Below are positions 23,473 through 35,260 of a DNA stretch of 64,000 bases, in pieces. Every line of letters starts with the position of its first letter. Position 1 is the first letter of the stretch. Both the position numbers and the translations under genes were made by a program. The DNA comes from Eucalyptus grandis (taxonomy: Eukaryota; Streptophyta; Magnoliopsida; Myrtales; Myrtaceae): positions 9,796,001-9,860,000 of the forward strand of contig NC_052620.1 in the NCBI RefSeq assembly GCF_016545825.1. Direction: 5' to 3'. The notes beneath the pieces are model-generated. The model searched no databases and was not told where the DNA came from. It worked only from the letters and a program-made list of their open reading frames with translations.

Positions 23473-23484
23473 TGGTATCAAAGC
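23473..23484 (+). promoter_or_regulatory. Primer-binding site of the gypsy element
   Basis: TGGTATCAAAGC, near-complementary to the 3' end of initiator tRNA-Met, follows the LTR end by 12 bp. Confidence 0.85.
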
Positions 23485-23869
23485 CTGATTAGTACTTGGA
23501 GTGATAAGATGCGATGGGTCTTGGGATAGTTAGTTAGGAAAAACATTTTTCTTATACTTATGTTTGTGATTGCTTAATTGCTTTATGTGGGTTGCTTAGA
23601 TTTCTAATTCCTTATCAAAATTGGAAAGCAAGTTTTTATAAAGATCCTACGAGATGAGCGATCTTGAGCAGAGGACCCTTTGGAGAAGGGCCATGGCGAC
23701 TTTAATAGGTGCTAAGGGGAAGGGCACCAACTCAAACCGATGCTAGAGGAAGGGCATATAGAAAGGATGGTGCTGGAGGTAGAGCACTAACGTAGGCTAG
23801 TGCTAGATGAAGGGCACTAGGTAATCCCAGAGTTGACGGGATCGTGCAAGCCCTGAAAAATCTTGGGGA

Positions 23870-24840
23870 ACATGATTAGGCAACAAGCTCAAAACCAAGC
23901 TGTTGTTGTCACTATTGCTACCATTGTTGCACCTATGGAACTCCTACATGGGATGGGAATGGTAAGCAGCCTATGCATAAATTAGTGGAGCAATTCCTAA
24001 AGCTAAAGTTACCAAAGTTCACTGGAGCGGGTGACCCTAAGGTTGCAACCCTATGGGTCCAAGAACTAGAGAAGGCGCTTGCATTGTTGAGGTGCTTTGA
24101 GGAAGACAAAGTGACCCTAGCTATATATCAATTACAGGGTAATGCAATTACGTGGTGGGAAGTCACAAAAGGAATAGTGTTTTCCGAAGGTACGATCCCA
24201 AAGTGAGATGCCTTTATTAAAGCTTTCTATGAAAAGTATTTCTTGGACTACGCATGGGAGCAAAAGATGGCTGAGTTCTAGCACCTTCGTTAGAACCAGA
24301 TGACTGTGGATCAATACGAGGCGAAGTTCACTGAGTTGTTGAAGTATATGTCGAGATTGATCGAGGACCCAATGGACAAAGCGAGGAGGTTCAAAGGCGG
24401 TTTGAAACTGGAGATTAAAGACCCATTGGTGCTTTTAAACCTTAAAGATTATGATGACCTATATCAAAAGGCCCAGTTGATTGAGAGGAACCTGAATGAG
24501 CAAGCGGCCGTATCTAGGTCGCGGCTTATACCAAGTAGAGATAATAATCAGTTTGTGAAGAGGCCAATGACTGAAGGAAAGTATCTCATCCTCCCTAATC
24601 AAAAAGGCGGTATTGGAAATGCAGCAACCAACTTGAATTGCGCATGTCGTTTTTGCAGGAGAAATCATGGATCAACCCTATGTCCTGCTAGAACAAGAGC
24701 TTGTTATGGATGTGGTTAGCACAGCCACCAGGTGAAGAACTACTCATGCAAGTACGCGGGAACATAGGCTCCACTACCGTAGATGGGGCAGTTGGTAGGG
24801 AGTGCATCGCAAAATACACAATAGGGTATTCTGAATAGAC
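23870..24840 (+). pseudogene. Gypsy gag region
   Basis: A Retrotrans_gag-type domain: 'LKLPKFTGAGDPKVATLWV', 'LQGNAITWWEVTKG', then after stops at 24204 and near 24279, 'MTVDQYEAKFTELLKYMSRL' and 'KARRFKGGLKLEIK'. A cysteine-rich end with 'CRFCRRNHGSTLCPA' and 'CYGCG' near 24640-24720 is the zinc-knuckle region. Several stops interrupt it. Confidence 0.87.
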
Positions 24841-24889
24841 CTTCGATGTAAGGAAAGGTGTACGTTGTCACTAGAAAGGAGGTGGGGAA

Positions 24890-25850
24890 CTCATAGAACG
24901 TGGTTATAGATATGCTCTTATTGAATGACCATGCTGCTTATACTTTGTTTGATCCTAGAGTCACGCACTCTTTTATTGCTGAGCAGTTTGTTAAGTTAGT
25001 GGGTTTAAGTTTGAAACCATTGGAAGTGTTTCTTAGTTTATCTACCCTATTAAAGGATAAAGTGTTGTTTGTGGTAGGATGTTCAGGTTGTAAGTTAGTC
25101 ATTGGTGATTGAGAGGAGAGTATAGATTTAATTATGCCATCGATGTTTGATTTTAATGTGACCATTGATACGAATTGGCTCACCAAGTAACGAGCTACAA
25201 TGGACTGTTATCGTAAAGCAATTCAGTTTAACTCATTAGCATGTGGTAATTTCGAGTTTGTTGGGAATCGATGACGACCCTCATTTTACTTTAATTACTT
25301 CGCTCGAGGTGACCTGGCTATTGCATGTGGGCTGACAATGTTATTTGACAATCGTGTTTGATACGTCAATTAAGGAATTAAGGATGGAGTACATCACCGT
25401 AGAGTGGGAGTTTTCTAATGTCTATCTTGAGGAGTTGCCTAGATTATCTCTAGAAAGGGAGATAGAGTTCGTGATTGAGTTGGCCCTTGGAAGGGAGCCA
25501 ATTTCTAAGGTACCGTACCATATGGCATCATCGAAGTTAGGGATTAAACATTCAAATGTAGGAGTTATTGGACAAGGGAGTCATCTGCCCTAGTGCATCA
25601 TCACCTTGGAGAGCACCAATTTTGTTCGTGAGAAAGAATGATGGTTCGTTGTGTCTTTGCATCGACTATTGTCAACTCAATCATGTGACGATTGGGAACA
25701 AGTATCCGTTGATAAGAATAGATGACTTGTTTGACCAGCTGTAGGGAGCTTCAATATTTTCTAAGATCGACCTAAGGACAGGTTACCACCAGTTGAGGAT
25801 TAAGAAGGAGCATATATTGAAGACGAACATTTTTGCATGCCGACTTAGGG
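24890..25850 (+). pseudogene. Gypsy protease and partial reverse transcriptase
   Basis: The protease remnant at 24900-25110 shows 'YTLFDPRVTHSFIAEQFVKL', where the catalytic Asp-Thr-Gly has decayed to Asp-Pro-Arg. The N-terminal reverse transcriptase region begins near 25390 ('YLEELPRLSLEREIEFVIEL'). The frames up to 25850 contain '[14 protein letters not shown]' and 'FSKIDLRTGYHQLRIKKEH'. The active-site YVDD block, RNase H and integrase are absent. Confidence 0.87.
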
Positions 25851-25859
25851 TTAGATGAT

Positions 25860-28260
25860 TATCCAAGTTGTTTCTCGCATCTAATTCTAAGTCTTATGTG
25901 ATTTCTTCATGCCATTTGTGCATTACTTGATTAACTTTGAGGTTCTTTAATGCATGTTTGTATTCTGATTTTTAGTTACTAACATGCGCACTTTTATAGA
26001 TCTTGATCTTAGGGTACCGAATTGACCTAATTTTGACTCGAGTCCTTCTAGGAAGTTGTAAGGCACACTTAGAGGTTTCCAATTCCATTAATTTCATGCT
26101 GATTGCTCATTGTTAGGGGCACTTTCCATTTTTTTTCAAAACTAAATTAGAATTTGGATATGTGATCAAATTCAGACCCCTATTCTTACCCTTGTCTAGG
26201 CAGACTTTTGATATTTTTGTTCCATTTTTTTTGTAAGGATACTACATTAGGCCCTTTAACAAAACTTGTTTGTTTTGTTCAAAAAAAAAAAAACAACAAA
26301 ACAAAACAAAACGTGTTTGTTATCATGTTGGCTATATTATGTATAAATTTGGTGATTTTTAGATTTGTTTTGATAGGACAAATCCTTATAATATTGGCTG
26401 AATCTCCTGCAATTATGACAATTTTCTAACATGCTATTGCTTGTTGTCTAATTTTTGTAAAATCATGTGTAGCTCGTTTAGGAAAACTTTCTTCACAAAA
26501 GTTGTTCATTATCATGCCGTGCATGTTAGGGAATTTTGTCATTGCCAAACTATCATTAGGCATTATCCAATTTTGCTGTCTTTATATGTTTACTTTGAGA
26601 TTTCTTGACACGATTTTGATTATGATTATTTAGATAAACTTCCTAAATTAGTTTGTGCATGAACCTAGGTCATTCCATCTTCATGAAGGTTGCTTTAAAT
26701 ACCTTGATATTTATTGTTAAATGATTTTTGACAAGTTTTCTTTTCAAATCAATGTTTAAAATATTTTAGTACATGTGATGTTTCTAAAAACAGTTTGACA
26801 ATAAATTCTTTTCCAAAAGCTCGATTTGGCTTAAGGAAGAGTCATGGTTTAGACCATATTCAAAATGTCTATGATGCTTGTAAGTGCATTTATGCAAGCC
26901 CCGAGCTAGCCTTGGTAATTGAATGTATTTTATAGCCTAGATATTCCTTAATCCCAAATATTTTCAAACCCCTTTAAATCCTGATTTGACATTGTGAATA
27001 TTCACGGTTTTAATTGTATTTAAAATGCCTGCGACGCTTGTGAGTGCATTTATGCAAGTCCCGAGCTAGCCTTGGCAATTAAATGCCTTTCATGGCCGAG
27101 ACATTCACTTTATCTCAAAACTTTTCGTAAATGATTTCAATTTTTTTTTTTTGAAACATCACATGTATCCTCATGCATATAATCACATCATTCACTAGAG
27201 ATGCTTGTATTTGTGATTGACGCATGCCTTTGGTAATAAGTGACCTACTGGCGGTTCACTTTATTCTTTGATTGGTTAAGAAATAAGGTCCAAAAGATAT
27301 CCATGCATGTTTAATTCCCACAAATGCATGTGATTTCTAGATGAATAGTAGGGTCGATGCATGATATTGAGGGAAATCTTGGGATCACATAGAGCGCCTC
27401 ATTAGGGACATCCAAGTGTTATTGGCCACATGGGATCACAATTTGTCAATAATGGCTATAAGTCACAAAATATGGATTGGGTAAGTGTCTTGAAAAGACC
27501 TGCATATGAACTACAAAGGCCGACCACGAAGCCCAATCTTCTTTTGAATTGAACTTCCTTTGAGAGATTGATTTTAGTATGATGTTGTGCTTTCGATTGT
27601 TTTGCTGTGTATGCCCGGTTCTTTTCATTATATGTACCTAGTTATAAATTTTCTAGACTAGATCTAGATTAGGACTCTGAAGATGGAGAGGGCATGAAGA
27701 CAATGGAGGTTGATGTCTATTTCGACCATTATTTTGTACTATTCATTCCTGACATATGTATGGAGTTCTCATCATCTTTATAAATGCCTGGCGATTTGCA
27801 GGTTTTTTTCTTTCTTGTTCTTTAGTTCTATTTTTCTCTTTATCTTTCTTAGGATTGCATGACAAATTTACTGTTTTCCTTATTTGTTTACTTACTACTT
27901 TGTAATTTTCAATTTAATTGAGTGCTTCCTTTTCATTTTCTTTAGAAATAGAATAGCATGAAAACGGCTAACCATGCATGATCGCCTAGTTTAGGATAAA
28001 CGATCCTAAAAAGTAAAGAAGAAATGCATGGACACGTTAGGTAAACACAACATACTATTTAGATACCGAAAGGGCACTAATAAAAATATTGACGTAACCC
28101 AAGTCCTCGGATCTAATTATATGATTGCATAGGAATTGAAAAATACTCCCGACCCTCAATTGGATTTCTAGCCAACCCCTAAAAATAAAGCTAGTGGCGA
28201 CTCCCATCTTATTTTTAGGTTGTCCTAAATAACTAGACCATATAAATGAACCTGTCGCGT
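25860..28260 (+). mobile_element. Degenerate LTR-like stretch, probably Ty3/gypsy Tat/Ogre type
   Basis: No coding capacity is seen. Its right part (28050-28200: 'taccgaaagggcacta', 'atactcccga', 'agtggcgactcc') matches, in opposite orientation, 31440-31620 of the solo LTR in copia 2. A 160 bp direct repeat lies at 26862-27110. The boundaries are uncertain: the left one is placed where similarity to reverse transcriptase ends. Confidence 0.5.
26862..27115. repeat. Two direct repeats, 160 bp period
   Basis: The block from 26862 ('gcatttatgcaagccccgag', 'ctagccttgg') recurs from 27022 with few changes. It is a tandem duplication within the old LTR-like stretch. Confidence 0.75.
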
Positions 28261-28985
28261 AGAGTACAGGTCTTGATAAGACTGACCATGATTTAGCATA
28301 CCCGCATGTGAAAATTCCTAATGAAGGAGTGCTAGAGGGAGGGCTACCATGATAAAGGTACCCTCAAATCCAATATTCACGCTTGACTTCCTCTCTCGAG
28401 GTGTGTCGCTCGGGTGGATATGGGTTGCAACACTCCGCTGTCATGCGGGGTACGAGTTTGAGAGAATTCACGACCTTGTAGAGAAAACTCACAAGAGGTT
28501 CAATCCAATAGACGAGGTGAGAACGTCTTTTGGAACGCGAACCATCAAAGAACTCTCATGATCAAGTACCCCTAAATCCGACCTTTCTCCTTTCCTCTCC
28601 TCGTGAAAGGGATCAGGTGGCGAGATCGGGTCACGGCAACAAAATATACCTCGTGATAACAAGTTGTTAATTTTTGTTTGAGACTATGTCCTTCCAATCC
28701 TTTGGGTGAAAGGACAGCCATGTCATCCCCATTCTTATTGGTTTCGGTCGCATTTCCTTGTTCTAGAATTATTTTGAGGAAATGAGTTTTATTTATGTTG
28801 TTATGGGAATAATGAGCCTAATTCATATCAATCCTTTCAATTATGTATTAGATAAGTTTGCGCATGTGCCTTTGACTATGTTGTGCAGTGTTTTTGCTTC
28901 GGAAAATAACTTAAATATCGTAAATTTAAGCAAAAATCGATTTGACTATTGACTAAGTTTGCTTTCTTTCTTTCTTTCTTTCTTT
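28261..28985. other. Spacer with remnant of B3 intron
   Basis: 28261-28660 shows no gene; a short frame at 28349-28561 has no familiar motif and may be internal sequence of the preceding element. From about 28850 the DNA resembles the first intron of B3 gene 1 (17750-17870), for example 'atcttaaatttaag' versus 'atcgtaaatttaag', ending in a TTTC-repeat before the exon-like segment. Confidence 0.5.
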
Positions 28986-28989
28986 CAAT

Positions 28990-29490
28990 AAGAGATGCCA
29001 AAGAGGTTTCTGTAGAGCCATGGGGGGACCTCCCAAGCTCAGTGCTTCTCAAGGTTTCAAGGGGTACAGTGGTTTGGCTAGTGGAGTTGGAATAGAGTGA
29101 CGGCATGGTTCTGCTTGGGCAAGGATGGCCGAAGTTCATGGACTATTACTTCATCAGTTTCGGCCAATTCCTTGTTTTCATACAAACCGAGCTCAGTCGT
29201 CCACGTTGTGATCTTTGATATGAGCGATTCAGAGGTTGAATATCCCCCAAGCCTAGTGATCATGGATAAATCAAACCCATAACGTGAATTTCCTCTACTC
29301 AAGAAGGAAGAAACTGATGATATCTCTATGGAAACCTCAGAGGATTGTCGGCCTAGCCCCAGAATGAGGAAGAAGTCAATATCAGCATTAGCTTCGGCTA
29401 CTCGAAAGGCAAAATCTAGAATGTTTGGTGAAGATGACGATTATTCCCATGAACACCGATTTCTTGGTAACATTTGAGTCATTTTATTGG
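28990..29490 (+). pseudogene. B3 gene 3, single-exon pseudogene fragment
   Basis: Equivalent to exon 2 of B3 gene 1 and close to it: 'MPKRFL' then TAG in place of CAG, 'SDSEVEYPPSLVIMDKS', and, in further frames, 'KKEETDDIS' and 'EDCRPSPRMRKKS'. There are a stop near 29011, frameshifts near 29090 and 29180, and a stop after 'KSNP' at 29280. Exon 1 and the second B3 domain are absent; copia element 2 lies 95 bp downstream. Confidence 0.82.
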
Positions 29491-29585
29491 CTCATATATA
29501 TCTAGGCAGCATGGAGTTTTTTTGCTGTTTTCCATTGAATTTCTTAATGGGTGATAATTCTTGTATGAAAATACTTGTATGTTAG

Positions 29586-29927
29586 TGTTGTGTGGAAGAA
29601 CACCTAACTAAATGAGAAAAGTAAACGAGAATAATCAAGAACACGGAGATTTACGTGGTTCGGCGAAAAGATCCACCTATGTCCACGGAAGAGAGAGAGA
29701 CGATTTCTTATTTGAGCGTATCACAAGAGTACAAGGTACAATGCAAAAATAAATAGATTTTTAGATCCCCACTTTCCTAAACCTAGTAAGAAATGAATTC
29801 CACCATAAAGATATTATCAAATTTGAAACCCAAATCTAGGAAATATATTAGGAAACAAATAGCCTGCAATCTTCAAGCCTTCCTAGATTTCCGATTGAAT
29901 TTTGTGGAATTCAAGACAACATCAGCA
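29586..29927 (-). repeat. 3' LTR of copia element 2
   Basis: 342 bp from TGTTGTGTGG to CATCAGCA on the plus strand, about 94 percent or so similar by eye to the 36005-36346 copy (a handful of substitutions and small indels). Confidence 0.93.
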
Positions 29928-30059
29928 AATCTCCACCTTTGGCTTGAATGAACCACAAGCCTCCACTTGAACCAAGAAAATGAATATATCTCTCCCTCCA
30001 CCGTACCTTCGCAAAGGTACGCCCGCACCTGGATCGGTGTGGCCTCCATCAACTTCAAT

Positions 30060-31312
30060 GATGAGTGAGAGAAATTAAGTCCCTACATGACTTGAACTTC
30101 TCTGTAGTAACCGTCTTCATGAGCATATTTGTGGGATTATCTTTAGTATGGATTTGCTTCAGAGCAATGCTACCATTCTCCACAAATTCTTGAATTTTGT
30201 GGTACCGAACTTCAATGTGTTTCGTTTTGGAATGGAACACTTGATTATTCACAAGAAGATATTGCGCTCTGGCTATTGCAATATAATGTAACACTTTCTT
30301 GCTTTATACCCAACTCTATGACCAAACCAGTCAACCATATTCCCTTCTTCGCAGCCTCAGTTACTGCCATATACTCAGCTTCGGTTGTAGACAATGCTAT
30401 AGTAGGTTGAAGCATTGCCTTCCACAAAATAGCTCCACCACCAAGAGTAAAGACATATCCTGTGATGGACCTAGATCACCAACAAAGTTTGAATCAACAT
30501 AACCTACTAAATCGATCGATCCTCCCTTGGAACTGAACATTAAACCCATTCTAGCAGTTCTAGCCAAATAATGAAAGATCCATTTAACAGCTTCTTAATG
30601 CTCCTTAACTGGATTGCTCATGTATCGGCTGATGACTCACCGCATGAGCCAAATCCGGTCTACTACAAACTATAGCATACATGAGGCTCCCTACTGTGCT
30701 GGCATAAGGTACTCGAGACATCTTTACAACTTCCTCATGTGAAACGAGGCATTGTTTCTCAGATAACTTGAAGTGATTTGCTAAAGGTGTACTAACCGGT
30801 TTAGCTTTACCCATGTTGAACCGCTTCAAGACCTTCTCAACATACTTCTTTTGATTTACGCAAAGCTTACTTGCATGTCTATCTCGAAAGATTTCCATGC
30901 CAAGGATCCTCTTTGCAACACCAAGATCCTTCATATCAAACTCACTACTTAACTGAGACTTTAGGGAATTAATGTCTCTCATTTTTCTTGTAGCAATTAA
31001 CATATCATCAACACAGAGCATCGACAGAATAAGCAACTTATCGTCCAAAACTTTGTAGTAGACAACAAGAATCATGCACACTCCTCATGTAGCCTATACG
31101 AAGCATAAAAGAGTCAAACCTTTTATTCCATTGCCTCAGAGATTGCTTCAAACTATAAAGTGATCTCTTGAGCAAACAAACATGATCCTCTTTCCATTCC
31201 ATCTTGAAGCCTTCGGGCTGCTCCATATAAATTTTCTCCTCCAAGTCACCGTGAAGGACTGCCGTCTTCACATCTAGCTGCTCAAGCTCCAAGTTGTACA
31301 TGGCTACCATAG
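30060..31312 (-). pseudogene. Copia element 2: C-terminal reverse transcriptase and RNase H
   Basis: Downstream of the nested LTR the reverse transcriptase continues ('LEQLDVKTAVLHGDLEEK', 'SLYSLKQSLRQWNKRFDSF'). After a frame change near 31060 it has the catalytic motif CVDDM and 'SEFDMKDLGVAKRILGMEI'. RNase H follows: '[19 protein letters not shown]' (near 30370) and 'KTKHIEVRYHKIQEFVENG' (near 30200). The Tyr of the YVDD box is Cys here. Frame changes near 31070, 30620 and 30280 prevent a continuous product. Confidence 0.92.
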
Positions 31313-33275
31313 TGTCGTGACCTCTTTTTTTTTCGGCGCCCACATCGTGGACGGGCACCTAAAGGAGGCTAATGGCTCGGCAAAATTTAATTATGCCTGA
31401 CTCTCCCAAGTCCACCAATTCGTGGCTTAATGGTTCAAATTTTTTAACCTGTGAGTTAATTTTTAAAATGGAGTCGCCACTAATTGGTTTGGGGTGGGTT
31501 GATTAAAAATCCAAGTGAAGTATCGGGAGAAATACTCGCTCCTACGCAACCAGAGAAATTAGGATCGGGGACTTGATTACACTAGTTAATCACTAATGCC
31601 CTTTCGGTACCTAATCTTGTTTAAACTCTAAGGCTTTTTGGATTTTTGAGGGATTTTCCATGCATTTGATGGGAAGGAAAAACATTTTTGGGTCTTTTTC
31701 TATTTTTTGGGACATAAAAGGGATTTTTTTTTTTTTTTGGATTTTTGGTATTTTTAGAAAATACAAGTCTTTTGGCATTTTATGAATTTTTTTGGTTTTT
31801 TCATGAATTTTTGGCTTTTTTGGCTTTTTGGCATTTTTGGAAAATATGAAATATTTTTTATTTTTTTTATTTTTTGGAAAATAAATTATTTTATTATTTT
31901 TATTATTTTTAAAAATATTATTTTATATTATAATAATATTTATTTATTTAAAAAAAAAAAAAAAAAAAAACGAACCGGGTCGGATCCCGAGTTGGGCCCA
32001 ACCCGGGCCCTTCGCCCAAAACGCGGATTTTTAAAAAAAAAAACCAATACCGATTTTGGCCCACTTCCGTAAAAAATTTCAACCCAACAACAAACCGGCC
32101 CATGTGCACAACCCGGCCCAGCGAAAAAACCCTACTCGGGTCTAACCCGGCTTCCTCTTCGCAGAACCAACTCTTGGAACCTAGCGTCCAGAGCGATCCG
32201 CGGCGCCAAGGGAGAGTGACGATAAGCGTCCGACACTACCGGGTGATGACTTGACGGCGGCTAGGGTTTCGGTGAAGACGGCGGGCGGCTACTGGATCTT
32301 CAAGAAGCAGCGACGACAACAGGGCGGTTCGCTTGGGTTCTCGGGGAAGGCGGAGCAACAGGGTTTTAGGCGGGGAGCGACAACAACGACACGACCACCG
32401 ACGGCAATGACGGTTGTTACCTGACCGTAGCAACGACGAGGTGGTGAACGGTGGCAGTGACGACGGGGCAGCAACAGCAGCCCCTCAGCTCCTAAATCTG
32501 GCGTGGCGCCCTCTGATTCCTCTCTTGCTCTGTCTTCTCCTCCGACAGGCCTCAGATCCATGGCCATGAGTCCTCAGACCCTCCTGAAGTCTCTCAGTGG
32601 GGTGCCCAAGGCCTACGACTTCGAATCGTCCCCCTCTCTCTCTACCCTCTCCTCTAGCGAGCCTAGGATCCTTGGCCGTTCAACCTCGGACCTCCCCTGA
32701 AGTCTCTCAGTGTGTTGTCCGAGGTTTGCAAGCCCTAGATCCGACTCTCCCTATCTCGATCTGTTTATGTGTCCTTCTTTGTCGACATCGGGGGCTATTT
32801 ATAGGCGAGGGGGTGGCCGATCAACGAAACTTTGACCGCTGGTCCCCTTCGCGCACCAAGCGGCCCTCGACGGCCGAACCGATGTCCCATCCGACGCCAA
32901 TTGCTCCTCCCACGTGAGTCGTCGTCCGGCTTCAGCTGCCCCTGCTTTCTGTACGTTGCAGTCCTCCTTGCAACTCTGGCGTCGCGCGCGTCCTCTTCTC
33001 CAGCGCGTGCTGCTTATCCGATTGGGGAAGAAGACAGGGGAGGAAGAAGACAAGGGAGAAGGGGCTGGCTTGAGCCATGTGGCTGGGCCTCACGGACCTG
33101 CGCGAAGGAAAAGAAAAGAGGAGAGGGGCTGGGCTTTGAAGGCCCAGCCCTTGTGGTTACTGGCTTTGCTTTTCTTTTTGTTTTTTCTTTGCTTTTGTTT
33201 GTTTTGTTATCCGAAAAAGGCAAAATAAATAATAAAAAACTTAATTAATTAAAAAACGAAATTTAGGCGTCAACA
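31313..33275 (-). mobile_element. Solo LTR (Tat/Ogre-like), 1963 bp, nested in copia 2
   Basis: The plus strand reads TGTCGTGACC to GGCGTCAACA, so the minus strand begins TGTTGACGCC and ends GGTCACGACA, with TG...CA termini. It is flanked by the exact 5 bp duplication CATAG at 31308-31312 and 33276-33280. Removing it joins the reverse transcriptase frame across 'IRVLLAM' and 'VAMYNLE'. There is no internal coding region, so it is a solo LTR left by LTR-LTR recombination. The interior has T-rich and A-rich runs (31650-31970) and a GC-rich part (32100-33130); the many frames there on both strands have no familiar motif. Confidence 0.9.
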
Positions 33276-33280
33276 CATAG

Positions 33281-34160
33281 CTAGTAAAACACGAATTGAT
33301 GTGTGTTTTACAATCGGATAAAATATCTCGTCGTAATCAATCCCCTCCTTCTATGCATAGCCCTTAGCAACAAGTCGAGCCTTGTATCTCTCTTGCTCTT
33401 TCTCTGTTGCTTTGCTTCCTTTCTCCGAAGAACCCATTTGCAACCAATGACATTCCGATCCTTGGGCTTATTCACAAGTTTCCATGTCTCATTCTTTTGT
33501 AATGACTCAATCTCCTCCATCATTGCGGTCATCCACGTTTCTTTGTGATCACTTTTCAAAGCTTCATGGTAGGAGCTTGGATCGCCAAAGCCGACGATAA
33601 GAGCATAAGCAACCATATCCTCAAAACCGTACCTCTCCAATGCTTTGGGAGTGCGCCTTCCTCGACCTGTCGCAATGGTATGAGGAACTTCTACCGTTTC
33701 TTTGACTTTCGGAGCCTCATCAGATGACTCACCATTCTCTGCAAATTCTTTGGTTTCAAGCTCCACCTTAACAATAGATTTATCACTCTCCTCTTTAGCA
33801 GCCGTGTGTGGCACGCAGCTTGACTTCAACATTGCATATTCATCGAATATAACATCCACCTTATCAGAACTTTCTTCTAGCTTGGATCCCATAATTTGTA
33901 GCCTTTCACTTATTTCTCGTAACCGAGAAATATGCATTGTTTTGATTTTGGATCCAACTTCGAGCGCTTCGAACTTTACACATGTACAAAAGTAGGACAA
34001 CCGAATATTCTTAAATTAGAATAATCGACAATTTTACTAGTCCATACCTCTTCGGGAATTTTGCATTTAATTGCGGTTGATGGAGACCAATTTACAAAAT
34101 AACATGCCATGCAAGCAGTTTCTGCCCAAACTGCTTGCTCGAGTCCCACATGTAGCCTCA
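33281..34160 (-). pseudogene. Copia element 2: integrase C-terminus and start of reverse transcriptase
   Basis: On the minus strand, from about 34160: 'AETACMACYFVNWSPSTAI' and 'YSNLRIFGCPTFVHV' (end of integrase). The next frame has a linker and the reverse transcriptase start with 'WKLVNKPKDRNVIGCKWVLR', ending near 33281 with 'IVKHTSIRVLLAM' where the solo LTR entered. Frame changes occur near 33990 and 33350. Confidence 0.9.
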
Positions 34161-35260
34161 TGCTTGAGCTCTCTCTAATAAGGTCCGATTCATCCTTTCC
34201 ACTACGCCATTCTGTTGGGGCTTATCCGGAACTGTGAAGTGACGTTTAATCTCTTCATTCTTGCAAAGCTCCATGAATAGTGTCGATTTGTACTCTCCTC
34301 CATTGTCCAATCTCAAGCACTTAACTTTCTTCCCCATTGAAGTCTCAACTTCAGCTTTCCATTCTTTGAACTTTTCAAAGACTTCACTTTTGTGTCGCAT
34401 GAAGTAGACCCACACATTGTGAGAGAAATCGTCAATGAATGTCATGAAGTATTCATTCCCTCCTTTTGACTTTACCAGTGAAGGACCCCATACATCCGTG
34501 TGTACATACTCGAGCATGCCCTTGCTTGTATGAGTTGTAGCATTGAACCGAACTCTGCATTATTTTCCAAACACACAAAATTTGCAAAAATCTAATTTGC
34601 ACGTTTTTATACCTTGGAGTGCATTCCTCTTGTGAAGCTCCATCAATCCTCTTTCTCCCATATGCCCGAGACGCATATGCCATAGATAGGTGTTATCTAT
34701 CTCTGTTCTAGCATCCGTGGACACAGATGCTCCACCTTGCACTATGGTTCCTATAAGTCGATATAGGTTCTCGTGCCTTTGTCCCTTAAGAACAACTAGA
34801 GCTCCCTTAATCACTTTCAAGACTCCACCTTGAGCCATGTACTTGCATCCATTAGATTCAAGTGCTCCCAATGAGATCAAATTCTTCCTTAGACTCAGAA
34901 CATGATGCACATCTGCCAAGGTTCTAATCATGCCATCAAACATCTTGATTTTCACGGTTCCAACACCCATAGTCTTGCACGAAGTATCATTCCCCATGAG
35001 AACTGAACCACCATCATATGTCTTGTACTCATCGAAGGCTTCTTGATGAGGACACATGTGAAAAGTGCATCCGGAGTCCATGATCCACGAATCTTCAAAG
35101 ATGTCCTTCCCCGACGATATGGACAAGACGTCCCCATCATTGGTCTCAATGCTGTTGACTATACTTGCCTCATCCAAGCTCTTCTTCTTTTTGTCGTTCT
35201 TATTTGGACAGAATTTCTTGGTATGCCCTTCTTGATTGCACCGTAGCATCTTCCTTTGAA
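34158..35260 (-). pseudogene. Copia element 2: zinc knuckle, protease and integrase core
   Basis: The knuckle 'CNQEGHTKKFCP' is near 35245, the protease signature 'WIMDSGCTFHMCP' near 35070, GAG-pre-integrase 'YLWHMRLGHMGERGLMELH' near 34690, and the integrase core with 'DVWGPSLVKSKGGNEYFMTF' and 'LRLDNGGEYKS' from 34517 down. The catalytic Asp residues are visible and 'QQNGVVERMNRTLLERAQ' contains the Glu. A frame change near 34560 and the stop at 34158 break it. Confidence 0.92.

Larger units (their letters stand above)
20742..25850 (+). mobile_element. Truncated Ty3/gypsy element (Tekay/Del-like)
   Basis: The 5' LTR (20742-23460), tRNA-Met primer site, gag with CCHC motif, protease and the first part of reverse transcriptase are in order. 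Sequence identity to pol is lost at about 25830-25850. No 3' LTR is found in the window. The signature before and in reverse transcriptase ('EREIEFVIELALG', '[12 protein letters not shown]'-type) and the very long LTR suit a Tekay/Del-type chromovirus; the lineage is inferred. Every frame carries stops. Confidence 0.88.

Noticed and set aside
32236..33248. Several frames of 60-138 codons on both strands
   Set aside because: All are inside the solo LTR bounded by TG...CA and a target duplication; GC content explains them.
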